The position numbers and the translations under genes were made by a program. Positions 17,739 through 26,300 of a DNA stretch of 64,000 nt are shown here, in pieces. Within the stretch, counting starts at the first letter, position 1, and every line of letters begins with the position of its first letter. Source of the DNA: Ruminococcus sp. (GTDB lineage: Bacteria > Bacillota > Clostridia > Oscillospirales > Ruminococcaceae); contig JAHABC010000008.1 of assembly GCA_018376535.1 (NCBI GenBank), positions 1-64,000 of the forward strand. The letters are read 5' to 3'. Under the pieces are notes generated by a model. The model was given only the letters and a program-made list of their open reading frames with translations, was not told where the DNA came from and ran no database searches.

Positions 17739-18230
17739 ATGAAAGATATTACTGGTATACATATCTACTATTACATGGTATGCAAAAGAAAACTTTGGTA
17801 CTTCATTAAAGAATGTACTATGGAAGATGATAGCGAACTTGTTAAAATTGGAAAAGTTATAGATGAGAAATCTTATTCTAGGGAAGAAAAGCATATCAAT
17901 ATTATGAATAAAATAAATATCGATTTCATAAAGGATAACGTTCTATACGAAACTAAAAAGAGTTCTTCTATAGAAAAGGCATCTATTTGGCAGATGAAGT
18001 ACTATCTATACGTTCTAAAAGAACTTAATGTAGATGGCTTTACTGGTGAAATAGACTATCCAAAACAAAAGCAAGTCAAAGAGGTTTCTCTAAGTGATAA
18101 GGATATCTTACAAATAAAATCTTATTGCGAAGATATTAAACATATCAATACTTTGGAAACTCCACCCGAACAGTTGAATAAAAAAAGTATCTGTAAAAAG
18201 TGTGCTTACTACGATTTATGTTTTATCTAA
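17739..18230 (+). CDS. cas4: CRISPR adaptation exonuclease Cas4
   Basis: A RecB-type nuclease that trims prespacers and selects PAM. It has 163 residues: one Cys near the N-terminus (MVCKRKLWYF) and a C-terminal cluster ICKKCAYYDLC for the iron-sulfur centre, the nuclease motif YETKKSSS, and QMKYYLYVL (motif III). ATG 17739 follows TTGGAGTG. It is co-directional with cas3 and cas1; 20 nt separate it from cas1. Confidence 0.92.
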   Translation: MKDITGIHIYYYMVCKRKLWYFIKECTMEDDSELVKIGKVIDEKSYSREEKHINIMNKINIDFIKDNVLYETKKSSSIEKASIWQMKYYLYVLKELNVDGFTGEIDYPKQKQVKEVSLSDKDILQIKSYCEDIKHINTLETPPEQLNKKSICKKCAYYDLCFI

Positions 18231-18250
18231 CTTAGAAAGGAAGTGTAACT

Positions 18251-19246
18251 ATGAAAAAGCCTCTATTTGTACTCAAAAGTGGAACTCTACGCCGAAAAGA
18301 TAACACCATTCAAATAGTAACCGATGATAATGTTAAAAAAGATATCCCAATTGAACTACATGACAGTATATACTTATTAAATGAAGTAACTGTAAATACT
18401 CACATATTGAGTTATCTTACTCAATATGGAATTAGCTTACATTTTTTCAACCACTACGGATTTTATATAGGTTCATACTATCCTCGTGAGGCAAAAATAT
18501 CGGGACAACTACTAGTAAAACAGGTAGAAAACTACTCTAATGATGAGAAACGTCTAAAGATTGCTCAAAAGTTCATAGATGCAGGTTCTTATAACATTTA
18601 TAGAAATCTTAGATATTACAACCCTAAACGAAACGGTCAACTAACACTCTATATGGAACAGATTGAAAATCTTAGAAAACACATCTTTGATAGCAAATCT
18701 ATTACAGAATTAATGGGATATGAAGGTAATATTAGACAAGTTTATTACTCTGCTTGGAAGATAATTGTAAATCAAGATATAGACTTTGAAAAACGTGTTA
18801 TGCACCCTCCAGATAATGCTATAAACTCATTGATTTCATATGTCAATACTTTAGTATACACTAGAACCCTTGGAGAAATATATAAAACTTCTTTAAATCC
18901 AACGATTAGCTATCTACATCAAGCTAGTGAAAGACGCTTTTCTCTATGTTTAGATATCTCTGAGATATTCAAGCCTATAATAGCTGACAGATTAATCTTC
19001 TCATTGTTGAATAAACATCAAATAACTGAAAAAGATTTCACTAAAGATTTGAATTTCACACATATCAATGCTGATGCTAGAGGTACTATCGCTAAAGCTC
19101 TTGATACTAAATTTATGGAAACTATACATCATAAACAGTTAGACAAAGAAGTATCTTATCAATACCTTATAAGGTTGGAATGTTATAAACTTATTAAGCA
19201 TCTATACGGTGAAAAAGAGTATGACGGATTTAAAATTTGGTGGTGA
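18251..19246 (+). CDS. cas1: CRISPR integrase Cas1 (type I-B)
   Basis: Inserts new spacers at the leader end together with Cas2. The 331-residue protein has the metal-binding residues expected for Cas1: Glu in MGYEGN (about 158), His in SYLHQASERR (about 223) and Asp in LDISEIFKP (about 235). ATG 18251 follows AAAGGAAG. The cas2 ribosome site GGTGGTGA overlaps its last codons. Confidence 0.96.
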   Translation: MKKPLFVLKSGTLRRKDNTIQIVTDDNVKKDIPIELHDSIYLLNEVTVNTHILSYLTQYGISLHFFNHYGFYIGSYYPREAKISGQLLVKQVENYSNDEKRLKIAQKFIDAGSYNIYRNLRYYNPKRNGQLTLYMEQIENLRKHIFDSKSITELMGYEGNIRQVYYSAWKIIVNQDIDFEKRVMHPPDNAINSLISYVNTLVYTRTLGEIYKTSLNPTISYLHQASERRFSLCLDISEIFKPIIADRLIFSLLNKHQITEKDFTKDLNFTHINADARGTIAKALDTKFMETIHHKQLDKEVSYQYLIRLECYKLIKHLYGEKEYDGFKIWW

Positions 19247-19251
19247 TTTAT

Positions 19252-19530
19252 ATGCACATTATATTAGTATACGATATCAAAACTGATGACATCGGTAAAA
19301 AAATTCTACATAAAGTGTTCAAAATTTGTAAAAGATATCTTTATAGAATACAAAATTCAGTCTTTGAGGGCGAACTTACTGATAGTCAACTCTATACTTT
19401 AAAGTCTGAGCTGAAACCTCTTATTAGAAAAGATACAGACTCTATAGTTATATACAAGGTTAGAGATGCTAAATGGGTTAAACATGAGTTTATTGGCATT
19501 GTAGAAGATAAAACTGATAACTTTATTTAA
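19252..19530 (+). CDS. cas2: CRISPR adaptation protein Cas2
   Basis: A 92-residue ferredoxin-fold partner of Cas1. It opens HIILVYDI with the conserved Asp at residue 8, and has RYLYRIQNSVFEGEL, typical of Cas2. I chose ATG 19252, the family-typical start with GGTGGTGA upstream, rather than an in-frame ATG at 19237 inside cas1. It is the last cas gene; the leader follows directly. Confidence 0.95.
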   Translation: MHIILVYDIKTDDIGKKILHKVFKICKRYLYRIQNSVFEGELTDSQLYTLKSELKPLIRKDTDSIVIYKVRDAKWVKHEFIGIVEDKTDNFI

Positions 19531-19786
19531 ATATCTTGTCGACTATACATTCTGTTATTTTGTAGGGGGTTCGACAATGTTTAATTAGAGAAAAATATAA
19601 TCACATAATTGTGTGTTTTAATATTTTATTCTTAGAATTATTATCTAAGTTCTGTTATATTATCAATAGACAATTATAGTTTTTAATGCTATAATTGTCT
19701 TGTTGTATGAACATCGACAATTTCCGACTTTTTTATGTGCTGAATACACATATCTACATGGGGTTTTTGCTCGATTTTCAACATTG
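19531..19786 (+). promoter_or_regulatory. CRISPR leader
   Basis: 256 nt of AT-rich, non-coding DNA between cas2 and the first repeat. Visible elements: TCGACAAT twice (19571-19578, 19714-19721), a TCGAC at 19539, a small hairpin (CTTAGA 19631-19636, TCTAAG 19644-19649), a perfect 12-bp inverted repeat (AGACAATTATAG 19668-19679, CTATAATTGTCT 19689-19700) and a G-run GGGGTTTTTGC close to the repeat. Position, repeat orientation and the decayed repeat at the other end show this is the leader end. The array promoter cannot be fixed by eye. Confidence 0.8.
19668..19700 (+). promoter_or_regulatory. 12-bp inverted repeat in the leader
   Basis: Perfect arms with a 9-nt loop TTTTTAATG, about 138 nt after cas2. 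No long U-tract follows, so it is a weak terminator candidate at best; a binding or architectural site for adaptation is an alternative. Confidence 0.5.
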
Positions 19787-22304
19787 GTTTTAATCTCACC
19801 TTAGTGGAATGTAAATTTGTTTTGTATCCAATGAACTAATGGAACTATCTGTAGTTTTAATCTCACCTTAGTGGAATGTAAATACTGGAAGTGTGGTATT
19901 AAAATATATAGAATACAGTTTTAATCTCACCTTAGTGGAATGTAAATACTGTTCATTTGTTAGAAGTAAATTTGTTGACGACTGGTTTTAATCTCACCTT
20001 AGTGGAATGTAAATTTCAAAATTTCCTGTTGCAACAAATATACTGCATTGTTTTAATCTCACCTTAGTGGAATGTAAATCTAGGGCTTTAACTCTAGTAT
20101 CTAAATCGGCTACTGTTTTAATCTCACCTTAGTGGAATGTAAATTAAGATAATTTTTAAAACTTTCTAACATTGCATTATGTTTTAATCTCACCTTAGTG
20201 GAATGTAAATGAGTTAAAGCCCTAGAGGATAAAAAAGAGGTGTAAAGTTTTAATCTCACCTTAGTGGAATGTAAATATGGCATTAACTGGTTATAATTTT
20301 AAAAATAATTCTGTTTTAATCTCACCTTAGTGGAATGTAAATTTTATTGTTGACGAAAACGACGTGAAAGTGGTATAGTTTTAATCTCACCTTAGTGGAA
20401 TGTAAATTACTTTTGAAAATGATTTAAAAAATAGAACGTTAAGTTTTAATCTCACCTTAGTGGAATGTAAATCACTGCGTATTTCAGTGTAATTAAAGTC
20501 CGTTTCAGTTTTAATCTCACCTTAGTGGAATGTAAATTTATAGGTATATTCAAGCTGAATTATTCTATTGTGTTTTAATCTCACCTTAGTGGAATGTAAA
20601 TATATTTTCGCTTGTTTGATTAGGTGTGATAAACAGTTTTAATCTCACCTTAGTGGAATGTAAATCACAAGAAAACTTATACAGAGAAATGTTAGAAATC
20701 GGTTTTAATCTCACCTTAGTGGAATGTAAATCTAGTTATTAAGTTTTTACTTAAATTTACTTGTTCAGTTTTAATCTCACCTTAGTGGAATGTAAATCCA
20801 GTAATAAAACTATCATTTATGGTTATTGTATAAGTTTTAATCTCACCTTAGTGGAATGTAAATATTTTTGACGAAAGATATAGAACGGTATTAAACGAAA
20901 GTTTTAATCTCACCTTAGTGGAATGTAAATTATTAAAACTGATTTCAGGGACAACGATTTAAAAAGTTTTAATCTCACCTTAGTGGAATGTAAATACTTG
21001 ACTTCTAAATTGCAGTGTGCAAGCTTCTTTTGTTTTAATCTCACCTTAGTGGAATGTAAATCTGTACCTTTAATGATTTTAATGTATATCAAGAACGTTT
21101 TAATCTCACCTTAGTGGAATGTAAATTTAAAATTTTGTTTACCGTGCATATATATTGCATTTGTTTTAATCTCACCTTAGTGGAATGTAAATTAAACTAA
21201 AAGAAACGTTGGGAAACGATATATATAGTTTTAATCTCACCTTAGTGGAATGTAAATCTGGTTATTAAGTTTTTACTTAAATTTACTTGTTCAGTTTTAA
21301 TCTCACCTTAGTGGAATGTAAATGTATCTGAGTTTAATAAGGCTTATATGTTTCATTGTTTTAATCTCACCTTAGTGGAATGTAAATCTTGACTACCAGT
21401 TTGCTTAATCGAAGGCATTTTGCTGTTTTAATCTCACCTTAGTGGAATGTAAATTTTAGATTTACTTAAATATCCTGACGTTTGTCTAGTTTTAATCTCA
21501 CCTTAGTGGAATGTAAATCATTTTTAAAAATTGTATTTTTTTTTGCTTTTTTTGTTTTAATCTCACCTTAGTGGAATGTAAATACATACCGCTTACTCCT
21601 GCATAATTTACACTTACGCCGTTTTAATCTCACCTTAGTGGAATGTAAATTATTCAAATACGGAGGATTTTTCAAATGAATAATGAGTTTTAATCTCACC
21701 TTAGTGGAATGTAAATGTATGAATTCATTTATTGATGGACTATACATACATAGTTTTAATCTCACCTTAGTGGAATGTAAATTTGCTTTATAATATCTTG
21801 CGTGGCTTTAGCATCTGGTTTTAATCTCACCTTAGTGGAATGTAAATCCCAATACTTAAATTTTGGTGGTATATATAATATATGTTTTAATCTCACCTTA
21901 GTGGAATGTAAATACGGAGCAACAGACCCTTTTATTGTAGACGAAAACGGTTTTAATCTCACCTTAGTGGAATGTAAATTTTTCTGTTATTTTGTCGCAA
22001 CCGGTCATTAGTTGGTTTTAATCTCACCTTAGTGGAATGTAAATAATGTTGAAAGTATCCCATATTTGGAAAATTTTAGGTTTTAATCTCACCTTAGTGG
22101 AATGTAAATTTAGAATAAAAAGAGGTGTTTAACATGAATTTATTAAGTTTTAATCTCACCTTAGTGGAATGTAAATAATTTAAAAGCGGACAAAAACAAT
22201 AAATTTCTAAGTTTTAATCTCACCTTAGTGGAATGTAAATTTCATTGTCGACGAAAACGACGTAAAAGTTGTCTGTTTTAATCTCACCTTAGTGGAATGT
22301 AAAT

Positions 22305-22339
22305 ACAAGTGGACTCGAACCACCGACCTCACGCTTATC
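22305..22339 (+). other. Spacer matching a tRNA-Ile(GAU) gene
   Basis: The spacer's reverse complement reads GATAAGCGTGAGGTCGGTGG then TTCGAGTCCAC. This is the anticodon, variable loop and T-arm (GGTTCGAGTCC) of a tRNA; the GATAAG...GTGAGGTCGGTGGTTC pattern is that of tRNA-Ile with anticodon GAU. The target is either a phage or plasmid tRNA, an attachment site in a tRNA 3' end, or a host gene. Confidence 0.8.
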
Positions 22340-23349
22340 GTTTTAATCTCACCTTAGTGGAATGTAAATAGAGATAGACCAACGAAGGTAATTTTTATCT
22401 TCACCAGTTTTAATCTCACCTTAGTGGAATGTAAATCAGGAACAACCTCAAGAACAAGAACAAGAAACTATGTTTTAATCTCACCTTAGTGGAATGTAAA
22501 TAGTGTTGCTCTAATTTCTTGATTTTCTTTTTCTAAGTTTTAATCTCACCTTAGTGGAATGTAAATCCAAAATTTAAGTATTGGGAGGAAAATTTTTACA
22601 AGTTTTAATCTCACCTTAGTGGAATGTAAATTTGTTCTAGGATATGTGGCTAAAGTATCTAATGTTGGGTTTTAATCTCACCTTAGTGGAATGTAAATTT
22701 ATCTTTTGATGTTGCTAACCAGTATAATTTTGGGTTTTAATCTCACCTTAGTGGAATGTAAATTATGTTCAGAATGGTAATATACCCGTGCTGGATAAAG
22801 TTTTAATCTCACCTTAGTGGAATGTAAATATACACGACTAGAGGATTTATATTTAATAACTAGAGGTTTTAATCTCACCTTAGTGGAATGTAAATAAACT
22901 TGCTAGAAATATGAAGGAATGTTATAGCGAGTTTTAATCTCACCTTAGTGGAATGTAAATTATTTCTAAAAGTGTTTGTACTGCTATTATGTGTTGTTTT
23001 AATCTCACCTTAGTGGAATGTAAATTTGATATTACATATTTTTTAAAACTCATCATACCCGTTTTAATCTCACCTTAGTGGAATGTAAATAAGATTTTAT
23101 GAACATCTTTAGTCATATACTTTGTGTTTTAATCTCACCTTAGTGGAATGTAAATCTTTGTAAGATTAAAAGTAATTGTTATCTTACTTAGTTTTAATCT
23201 CACCTTAGTGGAATGTAAATCTTGACTTCTAAATTGCAGTGTGCAGCGCTTTTTGGTTTTAATCTCACCTTAGTGGAATGTAAATCTTGACTTCTAAATT
23301 GCAGTGTGCAGCGCTTTTTGTTTTAATCTCACCTTAGTGGAATGTAAAT

Positions 23350-23384
23350 TTCAATTTGTGCGAATATTAAAAATTCGCACAAGG
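23350..23384 (+). other. Spacer forming a perfect hairpin
   Basis: TTGTGCGAAT (23356-23365) and ATTCGCACAA (23373-23382) inside one spacer form a 10-bp stem with a 7-nt loop. The protospacer was probably a terminator or operator of a mobile element. Confidence 0.8.
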
Positions 23385-26300
23385 GTTTTAATCTCACCTT
23401 AGTGGAATGTAAATTGCTTATTGGTTGATTTCAATCCTAACAAATGTATGGTTTTAATCTCACCTTAGTGGAATGTAAATTTTTCAACCTCTCCTTTTAC
23501 AGTTTTCTTTAACATTCGTTTTAATCTCACCTTAGTGGAATGTAAATTCAATAAATGAATTCATACATGTATTATAAGCCGTTGGTTTTAATCTCACCTT
23601 AGTGGAATGTAAATCAATGTAGACTTTTGGGTTGGAATATTACTAAAAAGTTTTAATCTCACCTTAGTGGAATGTAAATCAATGTAGACTTTTGAGTTGG
23701 AATATTACTAAAAAGTTTTAATCTCACCTTAGTGGAATGTAAATAAAATTACAGTAGTTGCCAAATTATAATTTGTTGGAGTTTTAATCTCACCTTAGTG
23801 GAATGTAAATAATGTTGAAAGTATCCCATATTTGAAAAATTTTACCGTTTTAATCTCACCTTAGTGGAATGTAAATGTACAAGCAAAAAAGTTTACAAGT
23901 GGTTACAATAACGAGTTTTAATCTCACCTTAGTGGAATGTAAATTGTTAAAAAACACGGCTTATTCTACTATTCTACAGTTTTAATCTCACCTTAGTGGA
24001 ATGTAAATACATAAATGTCGGGAGCAGGTTGGAAAGGACATTAGGTTTTAATCTCACCTTAGTGGAATGTAAATACAGGCTATAAGGTGCATAGTATCGG
24101 AAGTTAAGAGTTTTAATCTCACCTTAGTGGAATGTAAATTGTAAAAAAGTGTAAGTATCACGCAGTGTAGGAACCGTTTTAATCTCACCTTAGTGGAATG
24201 TAAATCCTTTTTAAAAATTTTGTACTATCAATATTAATGCTGTTTTAATCTCACCTTAGTGGAATGTAAATCTTGCTAGTAGCTGTTTTCCTGTCATTGC
24301 AAGTAAGTTTTAATCTCACCTTAGTGGAATGTAAATAAAATATGGAGGATTTAAGCACAATTATATTATAGTTTTAATCTCACCTTAGTGGAATGTAAAT
24401 TAAGCGTTTGTAATCATATTTAACTTGCTCTTTTGTTTTAATCTCACCTTAGTGGAATGTAAATCACAATTGGACTAATCGTCACTACAAAATTTTCAGG
24501 TTTTAATCTCACCTTAGTGGAATGTAAATAGCAGTATCGAGGTTATAAGTGAGTATATGTGTAGTTTTAATCTCACCTTAGTGGAATGTAAATATGACAA
24601 GATTAAAATTTTAGGAATTGACCAATACGTTTTAATCTCACCTTAGTGGAATGTAAATTTAAATTTTTGTCGGCTGATGTCAAATATCCGTTGTTTTAAT
24701 CTCACCTTAGTGGAATGTAAATCACAAGATATTATCAAGCAAAGGTCGGGGCAAAGTAGTTTTAATCTCACCTTAGTGGAATGTAAATGTCGTGAGCTAT
24801 ATAACCGCTCTTTCAAGAACGCAACGTTTTAATCTCACCTTAGTGGAATGTAAATGAGTGAATTTTTTGTGGTATGGCGTTAAAAAGTCCGGTTTTAATC
24901 TCACCTTAGTGGAATGTAAATGTTGAAAAACACGGAATCAATGGACATCTAAGGCAAGTTTTAATCTCACCTTAGTGGAATGTAAATCTATTTGCGTTGA
25001 TAGCGTACCCAAAAACGCTTGTAGTTTTAATCTCACCTTAGTGGAATGTAAATAGAGTTTCAGTAGTTTTTAACTTTACTTGTATATTTTGTTTTAATCT
25101 CACCTTAGTGGAATGTAAATTTGGAAATGATTTTTTTGAATGTTCCAATGATGATGAGTTTTAATCTCACCTTAGTGGAATGTAAATTTGGAAATGATTT
25201 TTTTGAATGTTCCAATGATGATGAGTTTTAATCTCACCTTAGTGGAATGTAAATTAATCAAACGAAAGAAAGAAGGCAGAACTAAGAAGGCGTTTTAATC
25301 TCACCTTAGTGGAATGTAAATACGGTTTTATTTTCCCTTATCCCTCTAGTATAGAGTTTTAATCTCACCTTAGTGGAATGTAAATATATCTCCTAGCGTT
25401 TCAACAGTTTTTAACTTTACTGTTTTAATCTCACCTTAGTGGAATGTAAATGTTAGCGATAAACTCTGGGTTTTATAAGAGAATAGTTTTAATCTCACCT
25501 TAGTGGAATGTAAATATATTGTATCAAAAAATTGGATTTTGGAGATTATTCGGTTTTAATCTCACCTTAGTGGAATGTAAATTTCGTAATTGGTGAGTTG
25601 TTCTGCGGTGTATCTGCGTTTTAATCTCACCTTAGTGGAATGTAAATATCAAAAATGAAGTTTTTTTATTTCTTGAATTATGTGTTTTAATCTCACCTTA
25701 GTGGAATGTAAATTATTAAAAGTGATTTCAGGGACAACGATTTAAAAAGGTTTTAATCTCACCTTAGTGGAATGTAAATTTTAATCTTTGATTATTTGTG
25801 ACTTGAAAAATATAGTTTTAATCTCACCTTAGTGGAATGTAAATCTTTTTTATCCTCTAGGGCTTTAACTCTAGTATCGTTTTAATCTCACCTTAGTGGA
25901 ATGTAAATACATTTTTGACAAAGAACAAGATACGGATTTTAATGTTTTAATCTCACCTTAGTGGAATGTAAATAGAAACTCAGCTTTGCCAAGATTAAAA
26001 CTTGTCGCAGTTTTAATCTCACCTTAGTGGAATGTAAATATGATATAACAAAGTACGGTAATCAAGATTATATAGTTTTAATCTCACCTTAGTGGAATGT
26101 AAATAAAATTGAACCAAGCACAAGTGAAATCGTGATTTGCTGTTTTAATCTCACCTTAGTGGAATGTAAATTTAATAATTATGAACATTTTGTAAACAAT
26201 TAAAAAAGTTTTAATCTCACCTTAGTGGAATGTAAATTTTGATTTATATAGTGCAAGTGGAATACTAGCTATTTGTTTTAATCTCACCTTAGTGGAATGT

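Noticed and set aside
23945..24957. Spacers 23945 and 24922 as variants of one target
   Set aside because: They share only AAAAACACGG near the start and then diverge completely.
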